The notes below the pieces were generated by a model, which had not been told where the DNA came from, made no database searches, and was given only the letters and a program-made list of their open reading frames with translations. Both the position numbers and the translations under genes were made by a program. Positions 1 to 12,594 of a stretch of 64,000 bases of DNA are shown in pieces. Source of the DNA: Nematostella vectensis (lineage: Eukaryota > Cnidaria > Anthozoa > Actiniaria > Edwardsiidae); NCBI RefSeq assembly GCF_932526225.1, contig NC_064036.1, positions 8,129,519 through 8,193,518 of the forward strand, given 5' to 3'. How positions within the stretch are numbered: the first letter of the stretch is position 1; each line of letters begins with the position of its first letter.

Positions 1-930
1 TGCGTCAAAGAGAGTAAGCAAAAAAGAAAGCGTGAAACCTCGAGTTAATAAGGGAAGGCAAGCCACTATGGCTAAGGCCACTAAACAAACGTGGTGCTGC
101 AACTCCCCAAGTTATCGAAAATGCTCTTGCTTCTTTGGATCCACGAGATAAATGATATCATCCTGGCTTCCAGAGGCTGAATACCCGCTTTTCCCAGTAT
201 GCTAGGGGGCGCTTCGTTTGAAAAACTCTCCGAGCCTCTGGTTTTCAGGGTAAAATGATATTTGCTTCATTTAAAAATCTTTCAACGATCCATTTTTGTC
301 CAGATATGATGGTTGATAGCCACGGATTTCGGTTAGATTTCGCTTTAGGTTTTACCACATTGAAGTTCGGAAAAGCCGATGGAGTCACAGTATAATAATA
401 ATGCTTATAGGAATTATAGTTTAAGAAGTATGTGAGAGTGGCGCCATAATTATAATAACGCTGTGTTGCGTCAACTCCCGGATAACGAGCACCAAATTAG
501 TTGTGGGATCCTGTGTCTTAAAAGGATTAAAGGATTTGTGATACCTTTCGTGTTATGTCTATATTCGACGGAAAACGAACTTTCCTTGTAACTCGCGATT
601 CTTTTGAGATGAAAAGAAAATTCTTTTTGGAAATTGTAGTTTATTTGTTTCGAAATTTAAAAAAAAAATTGAGCCAGAGTGCTTCTGACCCTTTTCACTA
701 TCCTTTATTGGGCAAAGGCAGAGCTCTGGGCATGAAATCTAATGTTTTTGTTGGCTGACTTTCATTTTCAAGAAAAAGAAGTACAAGGGAGTGTTATATA
801 GGGCTTAATCCAATTTGTTTTTTAGGGTTAGAATAAGAGTCATCTGATTCAGACACAGGATCTTTATCCTACACTGTCCACACAATACTGACAAACAATC
901 AACATATGAACTTATAAGAACTTATGGTAC
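1..930. other. Intronic sequence left of the last visible CHD4 exon
   Basis: No CHD4 exon is recognisable here although the second half of chromodomain 1 must lie further left. Positions about 152-262 form an imperfect inverted repeat (arms around AGCCTCTGG), which suggests a small transposon. The open frame at 555-758 shows no recognisable domain and I do not call it a gene. Confidence 0.5.
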
Positions 931-3900
931 CTGAAGCTCAGTGATCCATGAGCAGTGCCAGTAGGATTTTTCTCTCCACTTCACAAAGAACTCCCGGGTG
1001 GTGTAAGTCTATAATAAATGTCAAATGATCACCATTATTAAAAGTTCAACAACTATAACACTGCAAAAAAAAAAAAGTTGTCTATCAGCATATAAGCAGT
1101 GCTGTTTTCATCAGACTTACATCTACAGTTTTGTCCTTTTGTTCTTCCCCTTCTGGAGTAAGAGCTTGGTAATCTGATGGAAAATACATTCACAATGGGC
1201 ATTGGTAAGAAGCCTTTTTACTCTCAAGGTTGTGCACTGTATATAAAGTGCTAATGATATCAATGTCTTTCATCACCAACCTGGTGGGATGGGAAGAGTG
1301 ACCCATCTCCAGTGCAATATCCTCTCAACTTTGCCCTTTAATGGTTCACTCTGAAATAAAAAAAATCCCAAGTATATTTAAAAAAGAACTTGGAAAGCAA
1401 TCTAAGGCCCATATTAGGAAGCCACCACAGTTTTTGTGTGTTGTTTTTAATGTGTAAATAAATGAAGCCAGGTTGATTATACTGTGCAATGGGTCTATTA
1501 CCTGACACCTTGGGCATTTCCATTCCCCAGTGGGTACTCTCATCATGGGTGGAATAAGGCACTTGAGATGATACGCCATGGGACACTTGTCACAGCACAA
1601 GAGCTGACCACCATCCTTACACACACGGCAGTAGTCGCTGTGGATGTCTTCACTTGAGCTGCTTGTCATCTCCACCTCCTGATATGGACATAAAATGTAC
1701 AAACATGGATTCTTAATTAAAACACAGTAAACAGTTGTTTCATTAGGCCCTGGCAGCCGGTGGAACCGCCAGGTTGTTTTCCACCGGCCTATTTTTTTTA
1801 ATTGATTGAAGTTTTATTTGAACCAATGAAATAAAATAACTTCCGCCCCTTCCTTATCAAACTCCAACACCTACTCTAAAACTTAATGAAACCCCTGGTG
1901 AAAAAAACACACAACATTTTACAAAAGAACACAACAAATGCCAGTGTTTATAAGGATTTTTCAGAAGCAAACAGACAAGAAAATCACATAATAAAGGCAC
2001 TCACACAAACAGGACAGCTCCAGCGTCCCTCAGGTGGCTCATCCAAGGCAGGATTCAAGCATCCCAGATGGTATGAAAGGGTACAGGTGTCACAGAGCAA
2101 GAGGTCTCCCCCCTCATCACATGCCTCACAGTAGTCTTGGTGCTCATCCTATTTTGAATTGAAAGAGAAGTAAGGGTTACCAGAATGATTGCACTAAGTC
2201 AACACAAAGTCAAAAGGGTTTGTTTTACGCCTCAGAGTATTTCACAAAGGCATAAAACTTACCATTTCAACCTTGATTCATTCCCCTTATTCCACTATGC
2301 CTATGCAGACCACCTGGTTAATCTACAGCTTGTTTGTAGTCTCATTAGTCATACCAGTGTACAGGGTTTAGTATGACTTGTTGCTACAGTACTGCCCACA
2401 AATTAAAACAACTGTTGTGCCCCAACCAGCATGGAAAATATTAAATGCGCTAAGTTTAGAAACAAGAAAACACCAAACATTATTATTATTCTCCTTTTCC
2501 TAGTTTACAAAACCCTTGGTATCTTTAAATTAATTAGCTTACCACTCCCATCACTTCATCATCATCACCTATAAAAAACAGTGAATGTAAATATTTCAAA
2601 GAATAAGAGAACTAAATAAAAAGAATAAATCAAGTGAAATATCTCAGCAAGCAAGAAGTACTCACATGTCCTGTGTCGCCTCTTACTGTGCTTGTCTTTC
2701 TTTATCGTAGTATCCTTGATCTTGATTGAAGGCTTCCGTACAACCTTCTTACGGGACTTGCTGACTCGTATTTCTCTGATGCTATTATCACTCTCATCAT
2801 TATCTCTGTCATCATTCTTTCTCTTGCCTCTGGTCTTGACTTTGGTCTTTTTGCTTCGGCTACTTGTGGTACTTGCCTCACTGCCTTTATCACTATCATC
2901 ATCACCTTTGCTTTTCTTATCTAAATCACGAAGAATTGATCTACAATTATCAAGGGCATGTGTGCATTTCATAAAAAGTTTCAAGATTCATAGAACATGC
3001 TCCACTAAGGCTGGAAGCTTCCAATACCAAAAAGAGCAGAACAAACAAGACTTTATGCCATCAATTGCTCACCTCGCATTTTTCCCTTCAACCTGCTGAG
3101 GAAGGGAAGCTTGATTTTAGGCCGAGATTTTGTAGTAACAGGGCCACTATCATCACTTTCAATGTCAAACTCATCAAAATCAGAGTATGCAGGAGATAGG
3201 TAGCCATCTGACTGCAAAATGAACAAATTATAATATACATAAACATAGAAAAACTGAAAATATTTTATAGTTCATACCTTAATATCATGCAATCCATTCA
3301 TGAAATTAAAGTGACATGAAAATAAAGTGCAACAAGGTGTCAGAAGTCTAAACAAATCACCGAAATCTCAATCCACTTACGTCAGCTTTCTTGTTCTTGC
3401 TCTGGGCTTTCTTTTTCTTGGCTGATGATTTCTTAGAACTGGATCGTGATGCGGGGCTACTAGGTCCCTGGGCAGTCTTGAAGTCCTGCCACATGGCTCC
3501 TAGAAGAGCATTGATCCTGGTGTGTGCAACACCTGGGTTTGCACTTGCAACTGCTGGTCTCATGGCCTTGGTGAACTTTACATAAGTAACACCTTCCTCA
3601 TCTTCCTTACTCAATTGTTGATCCGGTAGCTCTAGATTCATTTCCATAGCAACAGCCTGTGCTTTGGTCTGAGAAGGCTAAATCACAGCAATAATGTGTT
3701 ACTTTTCACATTTCGTAATGATAAGCATTTGAAGAATACATTATAACCTTCGCAGGACTTAATATCAAAGTTTTTTACCAGGTTCCTGGAGGAAAATCTG
3801 TCTAGGAATTTTGCCCTTTTCAACATGATAGTATCACAAGGCACATTAATGGCACTCTGCCACTTATGATGTAATCTTTAGGGAAAACTTAAGGAAGTTC

Positions 3901-5782
3901 AAGGTGCAGCAGTTTTGGCTTACCCCCTCCTGGTCTACTATTGGTTTATCCTCTGCAGGTTCTTGGTCTCTATTGTCTGCCTTTGCTATCTTAGAAGGCT
4001 GTTCATCTTCTGAAAGACAAGCACTGCCGCCCACTGTGGTGTCTTCATCCTATACAAAGGAAAGCATATGTCACACACCTAGCTGCCAAATTCTTATCAC
4101 TTTCTTCACCTCATATCACTATATCAATGCTGATGAAAGTTTATGTCACCAAGCATGCATTGACCTAGGGAAGGAGAATAGTGTTGTTTTGCTTTGTTTG
4201 TTTCTTTTTTTGCACAGAAAAAGTAAGCCCTCTAATGGCCCAAAGCAAAACCAGCTATTCTCTTGCTGCTTGTAGTACTCTCACATATATATTTTACCTC
4301 TTTGTCATTTTCACGCTTTCTTTTCTTGTTTCCATTTGACTTCTTTGAAGACCCTGTAGCCAAAGCTTCAGAGTTTTCTAGTGCCTTCTTTTTCTTGGTC
4401 TGCTTCTCACTGGAATCATCCCCTATCATAAAAAGACAATTTGCTACAATGTGAGTCCAGAGCTTACATAAATGCAGCCTGCAAAATTCTTAGGCTATAT
4501 AACACTAAGCTTATTCTCAACACCACCCTGCAGCTTTACTTGGGTGTAAGAAACGTGACAGCTTTATATCCAGCTCTGTTTTCATCATTTTCATCGACCA
4601 AACAAAAAAGCTTTTGTGATGCAATTCACAGGTTCTTACACTGGGATACAACCCACCCTAACTTTACTGGGTCCAATTGATTGTCTTTGAATTCCTTATT
4701 ATTTTCTGAGATAAGAGCTTTTAGACCTGAGATCAAGGTTAATCTAATTTTCACATCAAAAATCGAGAAATTAAATATTCCAGGAAAAAGACCCTTATCT
4801 CAGAATTTTCTAGAGAGAACATTGATCCATTAAATCTATTAACTGTTTAAGTTAGTCTTACATACAGACAGCTCTAAGGCAAAAATTCAAGATTTTTAAT
4901 CTAAGAACTACCCATTTATATGTTCAACTACAGATGAAAAAAACACAAATGATTTAAAATTTCCATTTAAACTCACGTTTTCTTATAACAATGTAAATAT
5001 AAATATTATATAAATGAATTTATACATTGCACTCGTTGCAGTTTTAAGTGAAAGATAGAGACAAACAAACAAAGTGTGATATTTTAGATCAATGACGTCA
5101 AATCAAAAGCATAACTTTTCAATGTAAGTATAAAACATAGGAAGGAAAACACTTGTTTGCCAAGTATTCTTATATTTGCGAAGCATGAAAAGGCTGTTAA
5201 AACTGATTATTTGACTCAATAACTGATGTTAGAAGCTGGAGTTATTCGATGTATGAGTTGCCTATCATTTTGCGATGCGCTGCGCAACCCTCTTCCCATA
5301 TCCCTCGCGCGCAGAAAGACAGCAAACCCGGGCCTTTTAAAAATAATATTCACACAGACAAACCACATTCAAAAATGCACAACACAACATTGAGACAGAC
5401 AAAAAACGAATTCTTTTGCGAGTATCAGGCCTCCAGTACTTATACGCCGGCAAAATAAGACTCTGACGGAGGTACGACAGAAAAGATTTGAAAACCCATG
5501 TGTTGTCAACAATGGCGCCAACTTCGGCGCTGTTTTTATTATCTTGGCTGGGTACACAAGAAAAACCCTGGGTAAAACAAAAAAATTGTACCGCTAGCTC
5601 AATGGAAAGTGATTCTCTGACAGTAAAAATTTTGGAGATAATGTTTGACGGACGATTTTGAACGCCGGGAAATGAGATGGACAAAGAGTGTTCACGGCTA
5701 AGCGCGCGGTGCTAGCATTCTACTCACCGATGTTACTGTCATTCGCTGCCTGTGTTTCTTTCTTTTTTGAAGAAGAGGCCAT
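931..5782 (-). CDS. CHD4: CHD4/Mi-2 chromatin remodeller, 5' part (partial at left edge)
   Basis: Twelve exons join in phase and give the first 515 residues: 5782-5728, 4422-4298, 4049-3924, 3677-3381, 3211-3073, 2920-2666, 2568-2543, 2148-2005, 1678-1502, 1350-1281, 1173-1121, 1008-931. The start is [16 protein letters not shown]-terminal (CHDNT) domain lies at about residues 130-170 ([20 protein letters not shown]), followed by Lys/Ser-rich linkers. PHD finger 1 is at about 346-390 ([18 protein letters not shown]), PHD finger 2 at about 403-446 ([18 protein letters not shown]), then [13 protein letters not shown] and the first half of chromodomain 1 ([15 protein letters not shown]). This domain order is that of CHD3/4/5, the ATPase of the nuclear NuRD complex; PHD and chromodomains contact histone H3 and DNA. 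The second chromodomain and the helicase lie outside the window. One invertebrate copy usually stands for all three vertebrate paralogues, so the symbol is a family name. Confidence 0.93.
2295..2372. repeat. Dispersed repeat copy in a CHD4 intron
   Basis: The block with CAGACCACCTGGTTAAT, CTACAGCTTGTTTGTAGT and a downstream ACCAGTG is closely similar to 25486-25550 in the LIM gene. The two copies differ by scattered substitutions, as expected of an old interspersed element. I cannot name its family. Confidence 0.6.
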
Positions 5783-7253
5783 TCTAGCACATATCGAATA
5801 AAATATCTGACTATGCTAGAGACAGAGATATGGGAAATTATGGGCAAAAACGACACATTTGCCTTCCGAAGTCTAGTCGTCGAAATTCACGACCAAACGC
5901 CGCTCGGACTGCTGCTTGGGGTGCTGGGGAGAGGGAGACAAGTAAAGAGAACTGGACAAAATTAAACTTAGAATAGAAACAAGAGACGCCTATTTTAAAG
6001 TAAATAAATACTTTGAAAGTGACAATGAATAAAATAAAATAACAAAAAATATATATTCTAATGTTTTTATTTTCAACTCTGTATTTGTTAATTCTAACTT
6101 ATAAAATGTGTGAGGTCGGGACAAATTCTCCTAACTAGTAGTTTCCTAAATTTCAAAAATTCTACTTCCGGAGAATGTGGCTCGCTGTGTTACAGAGCTG
6201 GAATTCTGTGAATAACTTTGAAAACCTTGTATGAAGGAATACCACCAAATCTTAGATCTAGTACAAGATTAATAACCAAACACACTTTTTTGCCCATTAA
6301 TTCGTATAAGTACACGTAATGAAAGGCTGGTTGATGAAGCTTGAAATTACACAATCAATGATCAATATAGAAATTCTCCTATAACGCAGCTGGGGTCAGA
6401 AAAGAGCCAAGCCCATCAAAAAGCATATCCCATAATTTTCATTACTGCTATATCATTGGTTGATAAGCCCTACTTGATTGGCAGGTCATGCAACCAATGG
6501 GAGGCACCTTTTACACCCCCCTTGTATGTGTGTAGATATCATTTGTTGGTTGGATACCCTGGAAAGTAATGGCTAAGTTCCTTGATGTGAACTATTTCAC
6601 ATAAGATGGTATTTCAGCATGCTCCAGGAAAACTAAATTTGGTTAGGAATAAGGGGGAAAGATTTTTAAATGAGTCATTCCAGTTTCCACTTGTTCATGT
6701 AAATTTTTTTTTACTAACACTCAGAACACTTTACATATTGTTGTAGCAATAGAGTAGTTTTCAATTACTCCATTTCATTTTTATTAATGAAACAGTTTAG
6801 GTTAATGAAAATCCCGCTATCACTATGGTCAAAGGGCAATATCTCTGAAATTAAGGGTCAATCCCTTAAAAAGTCAAGTATATCAATTTTTTTTCTGACT
6901 TTTGACTGAATCAAGTAAAAAAATACAACGAGCTTCCTTTCAGGAGGGAAGCATAACCACTAAAGCAGTTTTCTAACTTATGGCCTCAGTTTGTCTGATA
7001 GTTAGTTTAATATATATATTTTTTATTTTCCTGGAAGAAGCCACTGTGTTTATGGACAAATGGAAGGTGATATGAATGCTAAGGTATCATCCAAGTTCAA
7101 GAAATAAGATGTTCCATTGAATTTAAGCAATTTTATCAATCAACAAATACACCACACCATCAACAAATAAATGAAGTTTAATATGGACTTTATTAAAATC
7201 CTTTACAATACAAGTTAACAAACATTGCTATTTCAAATTGTTGTCATGGTTGT
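5783..7253. other. Intergenic region between the CHD4 start and the SSR3 3' end
   Basis: No coding signal was found on either strand. The right part should hold the SSR3 3' UTR: an AATAAA signal on the minus strand lies near 7188-7193, about 60 bases past the stop. The left part must carry the CHD4 promoter; no TATA box is evident. A TGACGTCA palindrome at 5093-5100 lies inside CHD4 intron 1. Confidence 0.5.
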
Positions 7254-10142
7254 TCAGGACTGTGCAGCTGATCCTGTAGACAGTAGCGCAAGGATTCCAC
7301 CAGCAACAGATGTAGAGAGCAAGTAGTTACTATAAAGTCAAGGGCATAACAGATTGAATACAAAGGTGTAACTAACAAATGATCATCATCTCAGATTATC
7401 TTGGTCAGTGAATTATATAGACTGTGTATACCAACTGACAAAAAGTTGACCAATCATTAAACTGACCCTACATACATAACTTATGAGCAAACATGTTTTT
7501 ACCAATATAATATTTATGTTGTTATAGTATCAATGACCATAAAGTTTATACCAAAAAAGAGAAAGAAAGACTTCAAAAAGTGAAAACTTTTTATAACTAA
7601 AAAACAATTTTTCAATGTCTCCGACACCTGCTGCAAATAAGTTAGATCATGTCAATTGTGATCGCAAATTCAATAAAGGATACGCAGATGGATGCAGGGA
7701 CCTCAGGGCATAGAACGATGCAAACAGGACAAGGAAGAGGTACAAGGCATTGTTGTAGAAGATGGAGAAGGTCATTGCTTCCATGTCAGCAACCTTGTTC
7801 TTCTTCCATAGGATCCTGAAGAATAAAAATAACTAAAAATTACTAACATTTCAACATTTAGCACAAATTAACAATAACAATAGTAGCATTGCATTTTTAT
7901 TGGTAAACAAAATTTTAGGAAAAGAAAGCCAACTATGCGCGTTCATATAAGCCATTTTACGATATGACATAACATGACAAATTTCAGGACACAAAGCCTA
8001 ATGTTAGGTATTACGATTGATTACTTAAAAGAGAGAAAGATAAGGGAAATTATTGATTTTCAAAATGTGTCCATGCTAATTTACAAAATATAAACAATAA
8101 GTTAACAGGGATTTCAAAAAGCGTCCATAAGTAGAAGTATCTGCTTATGAGAGCAACCATTAGAAGAGAATTCTACATTAGTAGACGAGTCTTCCCTGCT
8201 AGCAGAGGCCTCTTTTCTCTGTATTTCGCTGGGCTGGCATTCGCGAGGAAAGAGACCTCTGCCATGGGTCGTTTGATCAAACCGCCGTCCACGATCGTGG
8301 ATGGGAGATCCAGAGCGCATGCTCTGTTCATCAATTGCTGGCCACTATTTGAGCCTACAATGACTAGCGCATGCGTGAAGCGTATATCCGCTGTGGGATA
8401 ATAATACCGCATTTGAAACGGCGTCCTCCGTAGAAATATCACGCGACGAATAATAAAAGAAGCCATTCAATACCTTGTCTTCATTAAGAATTTTCTCTCT
8501 TTTGACTAACGGGTCAATCTACCGTTTACAGCTTTTGCATATTCTTCTTGAATTAGCTGATCTAAGTTTACCAAAAGGTTTTGTAACATTTTCTTCAAGT
8601 CCAACTGTGGGTGATGCTTACATTGAAGAAACTCGCCTGTGCAGAAGTCTTGAAATTTATCCCACAAACAAGACAAAACTCTTCTTTGCTGCCTTTGCTG
8701 TTCAATCTTTTTGACGTTTAGGTGATTGAAATTGAACAGTTGTTTTCTTTTTTCGGAGAGGAGAACTAACCGCTTGATTCTTAATTTGCGACAAAAATTA
8801 GCATATTGATAGCTTTCGCGCGATAGTACGGGTTTTGCCACGTCATGCAGTCGCTTAGAAACGCTCACGCATGCGCAACGGAAACAGTTTCGACCCATGG
8901 CAGAGGCCTCTTTTCCTCGTGAACGCCAGCCCAGCAAAATATAGGGAAAAGAGGCCTCTGCTAGCAGGGAAAGAAGAGTCCACCTTTCATCCTTTTCTTG
9001 GCGTGTAAGCTTCTTGTTGGGGTCCAGCTCCTGGTTGACTTCCTTAGTGATAGCAGCATCTCTCCTCTGGGCAATTCTATAAGCAAGGGTAAAGCAAAGT
9101 TTTGGTTAGAATTGAAGCTTTTCTTTTATTTATCCACTTTCATACAGCCATACCAAGCTACTGAAAGTTTCAATCAAATTACCCTATACAATGTTAAAAG
9201 TGTGCCATTTTGCTTTTTTTTTGTGCCATTCTGCTTTTTTCAGCCAGATTTTGGAAAAGCAACATACTTTTTTTTATAAATCATTTTTTTAGGGTGAGGT
9301 ATATTATTGTTTTGATTAAGATGTGAGACATTTTTTTGAGGGCAACATGGGTGGCATATAGTATCCTAACAGAAGTTTCAGAAGTAGGAATACAGTAGTC
9401 AGGCCAAAAGGTCTGTTAGAGAGACATGGAAAATTATAAAGATAGAGGGAATGAACCTGTTTAAAGTATGTCAAAGCTAGATTTCTAAACTATCAGTTAA
9501 TTAAAACTTGAACTAGAAGAAACGTAGTACCAGACATTATATCAATGCAAATTCTATGAATATATTAGCACCACAAAACAAGGCAACCTGTATTCAGGGA
9601 ACAAAGCACAAACTGGAAGGCGAAGAAGAACTAGGCACTACGCTAAGATAAATGTGGGATCGTTTTTAAGTTATTGAAAACGCGTTAGCCAAAAAAAAGT
9701 TGCGTAACGTAGATCAGCCAATAGAGAAATGGAACGTATAGTATAGGATGGATTAGGTTACTATACTTACTTGTGCTTCAATTGGAATTTGACGTTCTTG
9801 TAAGCGAAAGCCACCAGCCATGTGCTAACTAGCGTCATCACGGCGAAAAGAATCCCTGAGGAGTAAGGATCCATTTGGTGTATTCTCCAAAAGAGCCCTA
9901 AAACAACCCAAAAATTGTTAGCGAAGAAGAGATCAAGAAATTCGAATAATGCAACGTGTACAAAAGTAGTAGGACAACAAGTCTTCTTTTGAAGGAATTT
10001 CGTTGGTTTTCTTACATAGAGGGATGGCGGAGACGATGAGAGCGTTAGCGTAGAACAAAATGCTGGATTTTGTGGAAACTGATCGGCTGAAGTTTTGGAG
10101 CAAAAGCTCGTCTTCTTTTGATAGCTTCTTGCCGTTCGCCAT
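7254..10142 (-). CDS. SSR3: Translocon-associated protein subunit gamma (SSR3), complete
   Basis: Five exons, 10142-10016, 9897-9771, 9076-8984, 7815-7684 and 7329-7254, join in phase to 184 residues; human SSR3 has 185. The protein starts [20 protein letters not shown], runs through [19 protein letters not shown], then [18 protein letters not shown], a charged loop ([21 protein letters not shown]), [20 protein letters not shown] and the tail [18 protein letters not shown]. The four hydrophobic segments and conserved blocks match TRAP gamma, a subunit of the ER membrane complex next to the Sec61 channel that assists insertion of secretory and membrane proteins. An AATAAA signal follows the stop. 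Oddity: a TIR element begins about 10 bases inside intron 3, right after the exon 3 donor, which reads GTGGAC rather than GTRAGT. The coding sequence looks intact. Confidence 0.95.
8192..8972. mobile_element. TIR DNA transposon in SSR3 intron 3
   Basis: About 80-base terminal inverted repeats begin TTCCCTGCTAGCAGAGGCCT; the left arm is about 8192-8281 and the right arm about 8895-8972. Both arms share the blocks GCTGGGCTGGC and CTCTGCCATGGGTCG. The interior is about 600 bases with an open frame at 8506-8937 (minus) running into the right arm; it has no recognisable transposase motif, so the element is probably non-autonomous. I could not define a clean target-site duplication. Superfamily unknown. 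Confidence 0.82.
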
Positions 10143-10564
10143 GATGACTGAAATAAAGAAGAGAAAGAAGGCACGCGATAGCCTGGACACTAACTTACTA
10201 ATAGCCTCGATTTGATAGTCGACCGGTAGGGGCTGGCACTAACGTCCAGTTTTGGCGGATACATAAAAATGTGCGCGGGTCATGTAATATGTACTTTTTT
10301 CTCTTTTTCTTTTATTAACGGAAAGGTATGTATAATTAATACAGCTTGGTCAAAAATTCTCTAAAGGTGCGTTCACAAAAATATATACAGTTGTTTTGGG
10401 CAAAACCTAGCAGGAGAATGGGAAAATATGATTTTTTCTCGCACAAACTAGGTCCACACCTGATATTTAGTAAAAGGTTTTAACACCTGATGTTTAGTAA
10501 AAGGTTTTACTAAAGGTCATAAATGTCATCAATTGTGCCACTCTGACTGACGCGTCTATTATAT
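10143..10564. other. SSR3 upstream region
   Basis: This should contain the SSR3 promoter and 5' UTR. A short repeated phrase (ACACCTGATnTTTAGTAAAAGGTTTTA) occurs twice at about 10456-10508. No gene is visible. Confidence 0.4.
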
Positions 10565-11691
10565 CACAGGGAGCTCACCTCTACATTTTGAATAAAGTTA
10601 GAGTTGTTTCCTTAGCTTTGCGCTGTTGATTATTTTTGGTGCGTGTGTGCTTTTGTATCTTTTGTCTACTTTTTCGGCGCCCGGTGCTTTCTGGCGCTCT
10701 CTCATTGGTTAGCGGTCTAACGGCCGTCTCGTCCGTGAAATGGCTTCCATGTCACGACATACCTAGTGAAAAGAGACAAGAGATGGAACTCTTTTTACCC
10801 GCCCTAGAAAACACGGCAGAAAAATGTCTTTAGCTCGAATTCATAGGCCCAAAATTCGTACAGCTATAGAAGAAAGATACCTTTTTAGCTAGTGATGTTA
10901 AAAAAATGAATAAACACGTTCTCATGTCCACAATAATGCATCTCGCAAACCTTTCATTCTCTGGCTCTATTCTGCCGTTTCATCCGAGGCAGAGGTGGAC
11001 GGAAGTAGATGCATCAAGGCACCTTTTACTTCCGTTTGCATATTAATAAGCGAATCGCGCCAGCCCATGCTTGTTTCCCTCGCACGAGACAAGCGGGGAG
11101 AACTCTTCGAAGAAAAATATGTCAGTCTTTCACTTCTTTTTGTTTCTACGAGTTGTTTGTTTTTCGAATTTTTCTATGTAATCTATTTTGTTCCTATTTT
11201 TAAACCTATTCCTGTGCCTATGCCCTGAATCCGTATGAGGAATCCGCGTATGAGGAAAATGTGAAGAAATAATATTTTCAACAGTCAAAACTGTTATTTA
11301 CCAGCTGACGATGTCGAATGCCGAAGCCATTTTCAAAGATTTTTTTCGGTTCTATTGCCTTTGAGTTTTTGAAAGGTGACGTCACTCTTTAAAACCACTT
11401 CCGCTCATCTCACTTTCGTCCACCTCTGCTCAAGACGCTAGCGGCAGAAACTTTAGCGAGAGTTTCATCCCTTGTCTCTTTTTACTAGGTATGCCGTGAC
11501 ACGGAAGCCATTTCGCAGTCGAGACGGCCGTTAAACTTCTAACCAATGAGAGAGCGCGCCAGAAAGCACCGGGCGCCGAAAGAGACACGAGATATAAACG
11601 TACACACGCACCAAAAATAATCAACAGCGCAAAGCTAAGGAAACAACTCAACAAATAACTTTATTCAAACTGTAGAGGTGAGCTCCCTGTG
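10565..11691. mobile_element. Long-TIR DNA transposon with 7-bp target duplication
   Basis: Both ends begin CACAGGGAGCTCACCTCTACA, and the inverted repeats extend about 225-235 bases (about 10565-10790 and 11455-11691), sharing GCGCTGTTGATTATTTTTGG and GGCGCCCGGTGCTTTCTGGC. ATTATAT flanks it directly on both sides (10558-10564 and 11692-11698), a good target-site duplication. The interior has no transposase, so it is a non-autonomous element. A second, shorter inverted repeat is nested inside (10984-11432). Confidence 0.88.
10984..11432. mobile_element. Nested short inverted-repeat element
   Basis: GCAGAGGTGGACGGAAGT near 10986 is matched in reverse complement near 11415-11432 (ACTTTCGTCCACCTCTGC). 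The roughly 450-base unit sits wholly between the arms of the larger element, so it is either a later insertion or an inner arm. No open frame of note. Confidence 0.6.
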
Positions 11692-11698
11692 ATTATAT

Positions 11699-12594
11699 GG
11701 AGGGGGATTTATAAGGTTACTGAAGAACCTTCAATAAGAAATGACCGTTATGGCGGGCACCCTACCTGCAAGCCCCCTATGTATGCACCTACACATAGGC
11801 TTGGATGTCTTATCTTGCAAAAATGCTTGGATGTCAAAACGGGAGTTGTTTTTATTTTGGGATTAGAGACCAACCATTTGATTCCTCAAGCAACCATTTC
11901 ATATCGACACACCCCAAAAAACAAAACTTGTGGCTGGCTTACAGCTGAAAATAGCCTGGGGATGCCCCTGTTTTGATAGGTCGGCAGCAAAATTCAGAGA
12001 TTCCCTTAGTGTGCTGTAATTTATTTTGCATTCACTTGTCAATTGCATTTAACAAAATCAAATCAGCAAAATATATATTTATTCTACATAATAAGACAGA
12101 ATCACTCACAGAAAAGACAGGCACTTTTATGTTACAATATTTACATAAATAAATATCTCACTGACTATAAATCCTTTTACATACTGCTAATTGTCATTAG
12201 GAATGAAAAAAGTGGTTTCACTTTTATTAATTATGGGAATGCTAGCAATTTCTACAGGGTGTACTGTGGAGCAACACATTATATGTTGATGCACACCACA
12301 GTTATGCCACAGAATTGGCCAAAGAAACCTATGATGATTTTCTTCTGTGTTGCCTACATTTCCTACCAAGAGCATATAGCAACTTCAAGTCAATACTTCC
12401 ACTGTATTGAACTGAATGATTATAATTATCATATCTTTATTAGCCCTAGTTTCCCCAAGAAGAGAATCATTTCTAAAATGGTAGTATGGGGATAATAATA
12501 TCAAGTATTATTTATCTGAGTACCCTAAAGGACAAAAATATATTAAATATTCTACTGCTTGGTTTGAATTTTCTTCAGTTGTCCCCATCAACAT
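11699..12594. other. Region downstream of SSU72 (3' UTR and intergenic)
   Basis: AT-rich sequence without coding signal. Several minus-strand AATAAA candidates (for example near 12435 and 12070) could end the SSU72 transcript. The open frame 12043-12495 on the plus strand has no domain and looks like chance reading of UTR sequence. Confidence 0.45.

Noticed and set aside
2692-3099. Leu-rich plus-strand ORF
   Set aside because: Antisense shadow of a Lys/Ser-rich CHD4 exon.
8506-8937. 143-residue minus-strand ORF inside the SSR3 intron element
   Set aside because: It runs into the terminal inverted repeat and shows no transposase motif; kept only as part of the element.
12043-12495. 150-residue plus-strand ORF
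   Set aside because: Lies over the presumed SSU72 3' UTR, no domain, composition of AT-rich non-coding DNA.
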